Part shown: piece by piece, positions 47,654-58,953 of the stretch | How positions within the stretch are numbered: the stretch's first letter is position 1 | Layout of the letters: every line of letters starts with the position of its first letter | Source: Chamaecrista fasciculata | Lineage: Eukaryota > Streptophyta > Magnoliopsida > Fabales > Fabaceae | NCBI GenBank assembly: GCA_003254925.1 | Contig: QANZ01046810.1 | Span: forward strand, 1 to 64,000 | Length of the DNA: 64,000 nucleotides | Direction: 5' to 3' | Program-made: the position numbers and the translations under genes | The notes under the pieces: model-generated | Told to the model about the DNA's origin: nothing | Seen by the model: only the letters and a program-made list of their open reading frames with translations | The model's database searches: none

Positions 47654-48326
47654 TGTTGGAGTTGCTACCTGAAAACAAGAGAAACACTAAAACAAGATAA
47701 AATTGTTAGTAAAACAAAATGCGTGGTCCTGGGCTGAGGCACGGATATCTCGCTTTCTTTAAGGTAATTTCACGCCTCCCACGGGTTGATTTAGTCATAT
47801 CACCCGGTGCATTGGGTACACTGACGTGTTACCTCCAGGATACAACAGTCCAGTACTCACCTGTTTGAACTATCACCTCTGCACAAAGGTGATAGATAGG
47901 ACTCTCACCCCCACACCTTTTCTCTATCCAAATATACAAAACATATGTGTATTATAATTATTTGTTTTTCTCTACGTCACTTTTTCATTCCAATTCCAAG
48001 TTCTCATATATGATCTCTCTCTCCGATTCATTTCTTCCATGCCATGCCTATATATATACACACACTTATATGTGTGTTGATTGCCTTTTATTCTCCTTCA
48101 ATTGCCATGAATTCTCTCCAACGTACACACCATTTAACCATATTAATTTGCTTCCAACGTCTATATCATCAATCCCTTCAATATCTTTTAATTACATTCC
48201 AACGTATGCTTCACATAAAAATTCCAACGGCTCAACAAATAAATCACCTATTAATACCTATAAAACTAATTTCATTAGATGGCAACGGTTCATTCCACAA
48301 TTATTGTTTTATAATAATATCCAACA
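47654..48326 (-). repeat. 5' LTR of the retrotransposon (673 bp)
   Basis: Partner of 44962-45636. It is followed at 48327 by the AGAAC target duplication and P450 coding sequence. Confidence 0.93.
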
Positions 48327-48531
48327 AGAACTTGATTCATGGAGATGGCGATAGATTTGAAGTCTCCAAGCAAAAAAGTGTAAGAGTTTCCATTAAAGCC
48401 TTGCTCTCTCAAATGTCTCTCAATTCGCTTAGGCTTCACCCATAACCAATTCACCAAGAATAACAAAATCACACTGCTCATCATCACTGAACCAACAATA
48501 AATAAATACTGATGAACTTTCCATCTTTAAT

Positions 48532-49792
48532 AATTCCATCGATCATTAGAAATTCCCATTCAATTAAGCATCTCTTTGTGTATAAATACTAAATTGATGA
48601 GCTTGCTGGGTGGTCCATTTACAAACCCTAAAAAATAATAAGTTTTCTCTTTTAATAACTTGTGTGTTCTTTCCAATATTTGACTGTTTATCTCCAAGTC
48701 TAAAATCGTTAACAAAACAGAGCATGATTAATTTTGATTAATTTTCTCTAAACACTTCTTCTTAATTGAGGCATGCTATATATGCACCCAAGTACCGTGT
48801 AGAAAATAACAAAACAGAGCATGATGCATCTTACCTAAACTTGAGTTCAGAAAACGCTGCCATAACTGATCTAGGAAGGAAAAACGGGGAAACCCAGGAA
48901 GAAGATCGATAGTATATTATTATTATATGCATGGTGTGGAAACTTAGTGATTAAGGGGTCAAATAATCCACGTGCTAAGTGAATTTTTGTAAATTCAGAA
49001 AATATGCTATATTAGGGATCCCATTTAAATACAATTTATGAAAAAAAAAATGCTTTAAATTGGGGAAAATAAGATTCAAATGGAGGCCAAACGTCAAAAT
49101 AATTAATTAGAGTTCAAAATGTGGAAAATTGCAAACTAATGGGTCAAAATTGAAAAACTGTACAATTATGATTAAAAATGAAAATAAAATAATTAGGGAA
49201 ATTAACAGTGCACATACTTTGCACAAACTAATTATGTTAAAATGTTCAGAAAACTCAAAGGGTGTAATCGATGGTAGGGATTTGTCAAATGTCTAGGGAT
49301 CAAATTTTGATTTTTGGTATAAAGTAACCTTATATCATTAGATTAGTAATTGTCTCAACTCCCAACCATAGAGATGCTTGTAAGTTAACGAGAAAATTAC
49401 TTACTCTTGTTGATGATAAATACTTTGTTTACCACCAAAAAAAAAAAAAGAAATAAATGAGAAGTTGTTTTTCTTTGAATGGAGGCCCTTTTGAAAACTC
49501 TTAAACCATGATATATTAGAGTGGAATTTATTCTAACCACAAATACTCTGTATAATTGACCCTTGAAGGAGGAATAACACAAAAAAATACCATAAATAAA
49601 TGTAAATGAGACATGTCAAAATAAGAATATTTGATTTTTTGGCCTGATAAGAATATTTGATTTGGCCATATATTTTTGAGAACCCAAAATCACTGGTAGC
49701 ATATGTATTTTGACGTTGTGAATGCCTCATTGGGAACAATAATAGCGATCGACTTGCAGTTTTATATTATATTACAGTCAACTCTATCTAAC
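48532..49792. other. Intergenic region between head-to-head P450 copies
   Basis: AT-rich, no gene. Upstream regulatory sequence of the 49977 gene starts near 49700, where similarity to the 55200-55480 upstream region becomes visible (ttttatattat...gtca...). Confidence 0.45.
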
Positions 49793-49800
49793 TATATATA
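49793..49800 (+). promoter_or_regulatory. Possible TATA box of P450 gene 1
   Basis: tatatata about 180 bp before the ATG; position only. Confidence 0.3.
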
Positions 49801-49976
49801 CTACATAATAGTCTGCATAATAGGGTGGACCAGCTTTAGCACGCAAGCTCCACCTATTCACACACAAACAAAAAGTTGCTTAATCGCTAAGCATACTTGT
49901 ATTATATATATTGACTATGATATCGATAAAATTAATCAAAGACAGAGAAGAAATAGTTGTTGTTGGTTGAGTAGTG

Positions 49977-52900
49977 ATGATAATTATAAGCAGTGTGATT
50001 ATTGTGTTGTTGTTGGCAATATTAATATTATTATTGGTGAATTGGGTATGGATGAAGCCCAAGAGAATAGAGAGAAGTTTCAGAGAAAAAGGGTTCAATG
50101 GAAATCCTTACACCTTCTTCATTGGAGACTTTAAATCTATCGGTATCGCCATGAATCAAGTTCTCACTTCCAAACCCATTGATCCCACTCACGATGATGT
50201 GCCACGTGTTCTTCCATTTCATCATTTTCTTGCCAAAACATATGGTATGTATGTACTTTGTATAAAACAATATGTAATGACTAATTGAATTGAAGTGCTG
50301 AAATAATAAGGAAGTATGTGTATATATGAATGAATATTTGCAGGGAGAGATACGTTTATGTGGTTAGGGACTACTCCAGCAGTGAATATTGTGAATCCCC
50401 AACACATCAAAACTGTTCTGAACAATATTAAGGACTTGTCAAGGCGTCATGAAAGTCCACTTGTGAGATATCTATTGACTGGCCTTTTGGATTTGGAGGG
50501 TGAAAAATGGGCAAAACACAGGAGGATTATCAACCCTGCGTTTCATCTACTCAACCTCAAGGTAAATTCATATATCTGATCTATGCTTATTATATTATTA
50601 TTATTATTGATTTTGGGCTAAAAGGCATAGCGAAAAAAAGGTATAAAATAATCTTGTTTGTTTCTTTGGAGGGCCCTGAAAATGGTATACCATTTGACTT
50701 TGGGCTACTTGATAAAGATCAAATTACAGATCTCTATCTCTTTGTACTTCTTTGACTTTAATTTTATGATTATTGACATACAATGCAATATGCCCACATG
50801 ACCAATTGACAATTAATGCCCAATTCCCTAATTTTCAAATCAATTTCATTTTTTTTCCCTTAAATGGTTGATCCTTCTGAGTAGTCATTATCATATCTTC
50901 TATTTATTTGAGAAATTGTAAGAATTGGAGATCAAGATAATGAGAGACTGACTTTTAGTTTCTGATAAATTTTAAATGTTTCAAATTGAAGTATTTTGAA
51001 TGAGTTAAGAAAAACAAAACATGTGGAAAGTTAACATTCCTTTCTCCTATTCTAATCTCTTCTTCTCTTCCTTTTTCCTCCTAATTGTTAAAACAAATTA
51101 AACCTTTAATGATATATTTGTATTGAAGATCAAGCGGCAGAATTGGAGGGAGAAAAGATTGTGATCTCTTATTCATGTTTGAAAAGTTAATCATTGATCC
51201 TTTCACCTTCATAAATTCAAGATACCTACTTTAATTTGAGTATTTGACCTTGTTGTAACTAATTGCACTCCTCATTTTGAATGAATTGGTCAATTTCAGC
51301 TTGTGTTACCTGCACTGTATGAAAGTTGCAATGAAATGATAAAAGAATGGAAGGTGATGATAAATGAGAAAGGGTCATGTGAGTTGGACGTGTGGCCATT
51401 CTTGAATAACATGTCAGGAGAAGTGATTTCAAGGACTGCCTTTGGAAATAGCATTCAACAAGCAACCACAGTTTTCCAACTCATAAAGGAACAAGCTCAA
51501 TTTACAGCCAGGGCTATATTTTCTATTTACATTCCAGGTTGGAGGTACGTATTTATCTATATATAAACGTATGTTAATACTTTTATTTTATTTTTTGACT
51601 ATTTAAACTAAGCTATATTTTGATCCTAGATATATTTTTTCTTTGAAAAATCTTATATATATATATATATATATATTAATTTCTAAAAAAAAGTTAAAAA
51701 TTACAACTCTGTTAAAAATTATTACTAGATATGACACAAAATGCCGATCCGTATATATATATATACTTGGTCAGACTAATATTTACTATAAAAAATAGTA
51801 AACACTTTCAAATTTGAAACCCAGATATCAAAATCAACAATAATCCAGTAATCCTTGATCTGATGGGTAATTCTCTAATACTCCAATTTTTTGAGCTGAT
51901 TTTATCATTTTCCAAATGAAGTACCCATCAGATCAAAAAATTAAAAGAGTTGTTGATTTTGATACTCCAATTCTCTAACACTTTCCAAATGAAGTAATCC
52001 TTGATCTAGTTTGGTTGTAAAGAAAGATAACACATCGTATTTAATACTTCTATATTTTAACAAAGTTAAATTTTTAAAAAGAGTTGTCTTATTAACTTTA
52101 AGATTTTTTTGAACAAATAATATATATAGTGGCTACTTACTAGATAACTAATCACAAGCTAATTAATGTGGGAGTTTCATACAGGTTTGTGCCAACAAAA
52201 ATGAATAGGAGGATGAAGGAGATTGACAATGAAATGAAAGTGCTACTAAGGGAAATGATTCGTCAAAGAGAGAAGGCTATGAAGGAAGGAGAAGCAACAA
52301 ACAATGATCTGTTGGGTTTGCTTTTGGAATCCAATCATAAAGAACTCGAAGAACATGGGAATAAAAGCAACATGGGAATGAGCACTGAAGATGTAATTGA
52401 GGAATGCAAATTGTTTTACTTTGCAGGACAAGAAACAACCTCAACTCTTCTTAATTGGACCATGGTTTTACTAAGCAGGTTTCCCTATTGGCAACAACAA
52501 GCAAGAGAAGAAATCAACCAAGTATTTGGCTCCAATAAACCACACTATGAAGGCCTAAATCGCCTTAAAGTTGTAAGTATACATATAAAAAATAAAACTT
52601 TTCTCTAATAGTTGTATATATATATATATATGAATTTAAACAAATATATGATGATACTTCCACAGGTAAGTATGATTTTGTATGAGGTACTAAGGTTATA
52701 CCCATCAATTCCTGGACTAAGTAGAGTTGTGAGGAAGGAAATGAAGCTTGGAGATTTGAGTTTACCAGAAGGAACACAAATTGTGATACCAATAACTATG
52801 ATACATCAAGACCCAGAATTGTGGGGAGAAGATGCAAAAGAGTTCAAACCAGAGAGATTCAGTGAGGGAGTTTCAAAGGCCACAAATGGCCAAAATATAT

Positions 52901-53091
52901 ATCTTCCCTTTGGATGGGGTCCAAGAATTTGCATTGGACAACACTTAGCTTTGTTGGAAGCTAAAATGGCTCTGTCTTTGATATTACAGAATTTCTCATT
53001 TGAGCTGTCACCATCCTATGCTCATGCTCCTTTCTACCGTATAACTGTTCAGCCTCAGTTTGGTACTCACATCATTTTACATAAGCTCTAA
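49977..53091 (+). CDS. Cytochrome P450, CYP72A-type (gene 1), five exons, 514 codons
   Basis: Exons 49977-50244, 50344-50561, 51300-51544, 52185-52572 and 52666-53091 join in frame (1545 nt with stop) with GT-AG introns in phases 1, 0, 2, 0, as usual in this family. The protein starts with a membrane anchor ([20 protein letters not shown]), then KPKRIERSF. Motifs: I-helix AGQETT at 324-329, ExxR (EVLR) at 380-383, PERF at 435-438, and heme-binding [11 protein letters not shown] with Cys462. All key residues are present and the length is normal. CYP72A enzymes are NADPH-reductase-dependent monooxygenases on the ER; known members oxidise terpenoids (secologanin synthase CYP72A1, triterpene hydroxylases) or gibberellins, but the substrate here cannot be read. 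The start is ATG 49977: the position equivalent to the ATG of gene 2 is not ATG here, and an in-frame TGA lies just upstream. Confidence 0.93.
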
Positions 53092-53254
53092 GATATAAAC
53101 TAGAAATCAAATCAAGTGTTCAAGTCAGATTTTCCATGTATGCACGTATTTAATTTTTTCATCCTACAATATTCTGTATTTATGTACAATAATAGATGAC
53201 CAGTATATATGGGGAATGGAAGAGAAGCTTTTGAAGTTCAGTAGTACTAGTGAA

Positions 53255-53665
53255 TAGGGATGATCAAACCCTAAACCCTAAACCCGAAACCCTATACCCT
53301 ACCTGTACTTTACTCATATACCCATTAGTAATAATAAATATATTTTTATATTTAAAAAATATAATACTTTAACACTTTTTACTGAAAAAATATTAAAGTT
53401 TTTATAAATATTGAAATATTTTATTAATGTATTCATATTTATGATTTATATTTTTATTTTTAGTAGTTATGGATGTAAAAAATTGGATAAATATAAATTT
53501 TATATTAAAAAAATATAATTTATTTTAAAATTTTTTCGAGTCTGGGTGCGGGTATGGGGATTAGACTACCCAGCGGGTATGGGGATTGATTTTGATACCC
53601 GCTCACATCCAGGTATGGTCCGGGTATCATAGTACCCTACCTATACCCTACCCTGATTATCCCTA
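53255..53665. mobile_element. hAT-type MITE with telomere-like repeats at one end
   Basis: TAGGGATGATCAAACCC at 53255 and its complement-like gattatcccta ending at 53665 frame the element. Flanks ctagtgaa (53247-53254) and cttgtgaa (53666-53673) agree at 7 of 8 bases. Subterminal parts are full of accctaaaccctaaaccc / gggtatggggatt modules. Confidence 0.8.
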
Positions 53666-53788
53666 CTTGTGAAGAACAAAAATAAAAAATAAAATTTATT
53701 AAATGGAAGTCGCAGCTTAAATCCCCATGTGAAAACTTCAATATTAGTATAACCATATGCATTACTTGTATAAAAAGTCTAAGCTTAC

Positions 53789-53874
53789 CTCTTTGCATGT
53801 TAATCACTCTCATCTAATACGTCATCATGTATCAAACTCGCATTATGAATCATCTCAATATACAATCTCTGCCA
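53789..53874 (-). pseudogene. Solanesyl diphosphate synthase exon fragment, broken
   Basis: The minus strand reads [19 protein letters not shown] then a stop. This is the first aspartate-rich motif exon of the SPS gene at 63633-63736, with an extra 'aatc' that breaks the frame after DES. Its donor side (gcttac at 53783-53788) and intronic neighbourhood (tatgtgaaaacttcaatatt / gatgaaaacctcaatatcag) are also shared, so genomic DNA was copied, not mRNA. Confidence 0.88.
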
Positions 53875-53884
53875 TCATCATTGT

Positions 53885-54475
53885 ATTCTTGGGCTTTGAA
53901 GACCCTGAAATTAAAGGCCATGTGAGCAGTCTTCCCACACAGTTGAGAAATCAACCGATTATTAATGTTGTAAGAGAACCTATTGTTGTGTCCTCTGCCT
54001 CTACTTCCTCTCTGCCCATTACTATTAAAATTTTGATTACCATTTCTGCTATTGAAATTCTCATTGATTTTCATTGTGAGACTTAAAAGTAACGGTAGCA
54101 TAGCCTAACTCGTTCTAAAAGAGTTCTCAAGGGGAGAGGGTTGTCTTATTATATATAAAAAATTAGAAGACCCTCTAACTAAGCGATGTGACACTTTAAC
54201 CGTTACTCTATTTAATTGATGCTGAACGATCGATGTTAATAGATTAAGGTTCAGCTCATTTCTTCTTCTTGTTGAAACGTTCTTCTTTTTTTTTTTTTAT
54301 TTTGGACAGTGTTGAAACGTTCTTCTTGAGTCATGAGAAGACTCAAGTTTTTCAACAGTGAAGGGTTCAACTGTAGAAGTAATGAAGCCCTCATACTCAT
54401 CATCGAGACCTTTAAAGATGCTATTAATGTGTTCATTGACATTGAACGATATAGTAGTATATATATGCCGTAACT
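53885..54475 (-). pseudogene. Copia gag fragment (UBN2 and zinc knuckle), decayed
   Basis: On the minus strand, 54475-54300 reads LDDEYEGFITSTVEPFTVEK (UBN2-type copia gag) and 54080-53920 reads GSRGRGHNN...LCGKTAHMAFN, a degraded CCHC knuckle whose first and last Cys are lost. Stops and frame changes lie between. It sits between the SPS fragment and the upstream region of P450 gene 2. Confidence 0.72.
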
Positions 54476-54760
54476 TCATGATTCTAACATAAATTAATAA
54501 TTGGCATAATTTTACTTTTATATATCAAAGTCAACGACAAGTAAAATAGCACAAGAAGTTAAAAGACAAATAAATTAAAATATCACAAGATGCTCTTAAT
54601 GTGTTCATTGACATTGAACGATATATTAGTATATATATGCCGTAACTTCATGATTCTAACATAATAAATTAATAATTGGCATAATTTTACTTCTATATAT
54701 CAAAGTCAACGACAAGTAAAATAGCACAAGAAGTTAAAAGACAAATAAATTAAAATATCA
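54417..54760. repeat. Tandem duplication, about 172-bp period
   Basis: gatgct[a/c]ttaatgtgttcattg and everything to 'cacaagaagttaaaagacaa' repeats once (from 54417 and about 54589) with few differences. It includes the end of the copia gag fragment. Confidence 0.9.
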
Positions 54761-55180
54761 CAACAAGTTAAATGACAAATTAAATAAAATAGTACAAGAA
54801 GTTAAAGACTAAAAAAACTTCTAATTGGGGAAGTTAGGGCTCAATTTGAGAAAAATTTCCTAAATTACAAGACTAAATTTGCAAATTTTGTGAAATTATA
54901 GTTCAAAATGGTAAAACTAGGGTTCCAAAAAATTGAGAAAAATTGTTAAATTAGAGATCAAATTTGAAGATTTTGTGATTGATAGATTGGTTCAAATCTG
55001 GGAAATTTATAATCAAATTAAGGGAAACTGTTAAATTAGAAGTCAAGTTTGAAAGTTTTGTGAAACTAGAGTTAAGGGAAAAAAAAAAAAACTAAAGTTT
55101 TTGGGGCTTTCTTTTGTCTTTTCTGGCTTTTTGTCTCGTCTTGTAACCAAAAAAAAAAACTAAAGGAATTTAAAAATGCA
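54761..55180. repeat. Spacer repeat shared with 60070-60520
   Basis: agtacaagaagttaaagact, gggctcaatttgaga and ggctttcttttg blocks recur in the same order downstream of P450 gene 2. No coding capacity. Confidence 0.85.
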
Positions 55181-55358
55181 AGTTCCTTTTTCTGCTAACG
55201 TTGTCATTCTGGTGACTTGTTTGACGATGTCAACTTGTAATTGCCTCATTGCCATTTGGCACAATAATTGAGATCCACTTCCATTTTATATTATGTAGTC
55301 ACACTCATCAAGTCTACACATTATTATACTAATTGTACTCTTTTTAGATATATCTTCA

Positions 55359-55366
55359 TATAAATA
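55359..55366 (+). promoter_or_regulatory. Probable TATA box of P450 gene 2
   Basis: tataaata about 120 bp before the ATG at 55486. Confidence 0.5.
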
Positions 55367-55485
55367 TAATTCACCTATATATATTATCTCTCTCGTTATA
55401 TTTCTTATACATACACAAACTAAAAAGTAGCTTAATTGTTTCTACTGTGTATAATATAATTGATTATCATATATATCCAAAGAAG

Positions 55486-58400
55486 ATGGAAAGTTCATGG
55501 GTAATATTGATTGTTGGTTCAGTGATGATGAGCAGTGTGATTGTGTTGACAATAATATTAATGGTGAATTGGGTATGGGTGAAGCCTAAGAGAATAGAGA
55601 GAAGTTTTTTTTTGATACATCAAAAACAATTACAAAGCAAGTTCAGAATAGAGAGAAGTTTGAGAGAGCAAGGACTGAAGGGAAATCCTTACACCTTGTT
55701 GATTGGAGACTACAAATCTATGGGCACCCTCATGAATCAAGTTCTCACTGCAAAACCCATGCAACTCACCAACGATATTTTGCCTCGTGTTTTTCCATTT
55801 AATCATTTTCTTGCCAAAACTTACGGTATGTACTTATATATGTTTTTGTGTATATATATATATATATATGTATGGATTGTCTCATCCAAGACAAAATTGG
55901 GTTTGAAGAAGTGCATAAAAAGATAATTAAAAGGTCAAACGTTTATATGGTCCCAAAAGTATTGGGATATATTTTCAACTTAATCTTAGAATGTTTCAAT
56001 TGTTTTTGATTGATCTTAAATGTATTTTCATAATTTTTTGCTTTTGGTCCCAAACTATTAAATATAGTCATATTTTTTATCTTTCGTTTTAAGTTCGAAT
56101 ACAACGAGTTCAAAGTTACATGTTTTTTGTCATCGTCAACAAATATGATCAAATTTGAGTTCTTAAATAAACTACTTGTTTCATGGTTAAATAATTAAAG
56201 TTGCCTATATTTTTTTCGTTTTAAAATTAAATGCGACAAGTTCGAAATTATGTTGAGTAATTTTTTCTTTGCCCAGTTCAAATCCTTGACAAATGAAGTC
56301 AAATCACTCTTCAAAAGTGCACCAACTTGAATTGTAGAGGATACATTCACTAAATAAGAAACTATTCAACTTTTAATTTAATTAATCAATTAATATTTTG
56401 CAGGGAAAGATACTTTCATGTGGTTAGGCCCAACTCCATTAGTGAATATGATGAATCCTGAGCACATCAAAATTGTTACTAACAAGATGAGTGAGTTCTC
56501 AAAGCGTCATGAAAGTCCACTTGTGAAGTATCTCTTAACTGGGCTTTTAGAATTGCATGGTCAAAAATGGGCAAAACACAGAAAGATTATCAAGCCTGCG
56601 TTTCATCCACAAAAACTAATGGTTAACTAATTAGTTTTATGACTAAAACAGACAATGATGACCACTTTGAGTATTTGACCTTCTTAATTATAACTAACTT
56701 CACTCCTCATTTTGAATGAATTGGTTAATTATTACAGCTTGTGTTACCTGCACTGTATGAAAGTTGCAATGAAACGATAAAAGAATGGAAAATGATGGTA
56801 AATGAGAAAGGGTCATGTGAGTTGGACGTGTGGCCATTCTTGAATAACATGTCAGGAGAAGTGATTTCTAGGACTGCCTTTGGAAATAGCTTTCAACAAG
56901 CAACCAGAGTTTTCCAACTCATAAAGGAACAAGCTCAATTCACAGTCAAGGCTATATCTTCTATTTACATTCCAGGTTGGAGGTACATATTTATCATAAA
57001 CATCTTATTTACTTTAAAAAAAATTTAAAGTATAGCAGGAGAGTCTCCCAGACACTTATGTTCATAACATCTTAAACTCAGAACCTTACCAATACATTTT
57101 TATTTAATAGTCTTATATTTTAACAAAGTTTAAATTTTTAAATTGTTTGAAATGCTAAATTTACTGTTTTTTTTTTAAACAAATAATATATATAGTGGAT
57201 ACTCACTAGATTCCTAATCACAAGTTAATTAATGTGGGAGTTTCATACAGGTTTGTGCCAACAAAAATGAACAGGAGGATGAAGGAGATTGACAATGAAA
57301 TGCAAGTGCTACTAAGGGAAATGATTCATCAAAGAGAGAAGGCTATGAAGGAAGGAGAAGCAACAAACGATGATCTATTGAGTTTGCTTTTGGAATCAAA
57401 TCATAAAGAACTCGAAGAATATGGAAACAAAAGCAACATGGGAATGAGCACTGAAGATGTAATTAAAGAATGCAAATTGTTTTACTTTGCAGGACAAGAA
57501 ACAACCGCAACTCTTCTTAATTGGACCATGGTTTTACTAAGCAGGTTTCCCTATTGGCAACAACAAGCAAGAGAAGAAATCAACCAAGTATTTGGATCCA
57601 ACAAACCAGACCATGAAGGCCTAAATCGCCTCAAAGTTGTAAGTATATGTATTACGTCAAAATATCATTTTGGTCCTCAAATTATGAGATCATCTCCGTT
57701 TTGATCCTCAAACTTTTTTCTTTGTTTTGCTTTGATCCTCAAACTCTCCCATTTGTTTCACCATTATTCTAAAACATCATTTCGTCTAATTTCTGCTGCT
57801 ATCTCTTACATGGATAGCTTAAATGGATGATTTATTTCTCATACATGTCATAATAATTGAGTTAACAGAGAGAGAAAGAAAATCTTTTTTCTTAGCTACA
57901 AACAAGAGATAAATTTGTGGTTTCTTTTTCTTTTCTAAAATGGAATATTTTTCTTTCTTTACTTGTCAATTCAATTATTAGGACATATATAAGAGAGAAG
58001 TCATTCAGGTCAAGTGCTCAACTCAAAGATAACGAGAAAAACCAGACGAAATCATGTTTTGGACTAATTGAGAAACCAGGAAAAAAATGTTTGAGGTCCA
58101 AAACAGAACTTATCTTATTATTTGAGAACCAAAATGAACTTTGGACCAAAAATATTACAATTACATTCAAAGTTTTCTCTAACAGTTTCATATATGTATA
58201 TTGAAATGATATGATATTTCTGCAGGTAAGTATGATTTTGTACGAGGTACTGAGGTTATACCCATCAGTTCCTGCAATGAGCAGAGTTACAAGAAAGGAA
58301 ATGAAGCTTGGAGATTTGAGATTACCTGAAGGAACACACATTATGATACCAACAATTGTGATACATCAAGACCCAGATTTGTGGGGAGATGATGCAAAAG

Positions 58401-58651
58401 AGTTCAAACCAGAGAGATTCAGTGAGGGAGTCTCAAAGGCCACAAAAGGCCAAACTATATATCTTCCCTTTGGATGGGGTCCAAGAATCTGCATTGGACA
58501 ACACTTAGCTTTGTTTGAAGCAAAGATGGCTCTCTCATTGATATTACAGAATTTCTCATTTGAACTTTCACCATCCTATGCTCATGCTCCTTTCTTTCGT
58601 ATAACTATTCAGCCTCAGTTTGGTACTCACATCATTCTACATAAGCTCTAG
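55486..58651 (+). CDS. Cytochrome P450, CYP72A-type (gene 2), five exons, 538 codons
   Basis: Exons 55486-55825, 56404-56621, 56738-56982, 57251-57638 and 58226-58651 join in frame (1617 nt with stop). Intron phases match gene 1, and exons 2-5 have identical lengths (218, 245, 388, 426). The donor of exon 2 (ATG|GTTAAC) is weaker than gene 1's GTAAAT. The anchor is [20 protein letters not shown]. Motifs: AGQETT at 348-353, EVLR at 404-407, PERF at 459-462, heme Cys486 in [11 protein letters not shown]. Codons 41-58 are an insertion absent from gene 1 and from the exon-1 pseudogene: the 17-bp agaatagagagaagttt occurs twice (55591-55607, 55645-55661) around 37 new bases, adding 18 residues just after the membrane anchor and keeping frame. 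All catalytic motifs are intact. Substrate unknown; exons 3-5 are so similar to gene 1 that a recent tandem duplication is likely. Confidence 0.92.
55591..55661 (-). mobile_element. 37-bp retroposon scrap with 17-bp target duplication, inside P450 exon 1
   Basis: Insert 55608-55644 starts with T6, giving T9 together with the end of the first duplicate. Read on the minus strand, it ends TTGATGTATCAAAAAA, like the 3' end of a LINE or SINE with its poly(A). The 17-bp flank is exactly duplicated. Confidence 0.8.
57652..58155. repeat. Foldback element in intron 4 of P450 gene 2
   Basis: Left arm catttt ggtcctcaaattatgaga / gttttgatcctcaaac; right arm gaggtccaaaacagaact / gagaaccaaaatgaac. Intron 4 is 587 bp here and only 93 bp in gene 1, so the insertion postdates the duplication. 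Confidence 0.75.
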
Positions 58652-58668
58652 TTTATAAATTAGCACTT

Positions 58669-58818
58669 AAATGTTCAAATAAGACTTCCCCTGTATGCAT
58701 GTAATTACTTTCTTCATCTACAAGTATTCGGTATAAAGGTGCATCGTAGTAACAGCAATAGTAGTAGTACTAGTATGGGGAATGGAAGCATATCTTTTGA
58801 AGTTTAATATTGGTGAAG
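58669..58818 (+). repeat. 3' UTR of P450 gene 2 (copy of a repeated block)
   Basis: tgttcaaataagacttcccc to ...gaagtttaatattggtgaag. A second copy is at 60525-60662 and a weaker one follows gene 1 (53110-53240). Confidence 0.85.
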
Positions 58819-58953
58819 TTCAAATTGGCCAGAAGAACCAATTTGAGTAACGATAGTAAAATTCGGAGACGTGTTAGCCTATTTCGTTAATCTGGGGACC
58901 AATCTGATAGTGCCTCAATAATCCAGGGACCTGAATGGTAGTTTACTCTAACT

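Larger units (their letters stand above)
44962..48326 (-). mobile_element. Complete LTR retrotransposon, copia-like, non-autonomous, inside P450 exon 1
   Basis: Two near-identical direct LTRs (44962-45636 and 47654-48326) begin TGTTGGAGTTGCTACC and end ATATCCAACA, with AGAAC duplicated on both sides (44957-44961 and 48327-48331). The minus-strand polypurine tract aataagtgggggat abuts the 44962-45636 LTR at 45637-45650, so the element points leftward. The 2.0-kb interior has no usable ORF. A stretch near 46270-46330 on the minus strand faintly recalls the copia pol C-terminus (DYVKTxN). A standard PBS next to the 5' LTR at 47653 is not evident. Confidence 0.92.
44877..48524 (-). pseudogene. 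CYP72A-type P450 exon 1, split by an LTR retrotransposon
   Basis: On the minus strand an ATG at 48524 starts a copy of exon 1 of the P450 genes at 49977 and 55486. 48480 down to 48332 encodes [20 protein letters not shown] and continues GNSYTFLLGDFKSI. At 48331 the copy is interrupted by an LTR element; it resumes at 44961 with VLTAKPIHLTHDIVPRIFPF and HHFLVQTYG, and ends at the conserved donor GTATAT (44876). A one-base gain near codons 5-11 also shifts the frame relative to the intact genes. Exons 2-5 were not found. Dead copy, head-to-head with the intact gene starting 1.45 kb away. Confidence 0.9.

Noticed and set aside
53270..53300. Interstitial telomere or ancient chromosome fusion
   Set aside because: The tract is short and lies inside a MITE with 7/8 matching target duplication.
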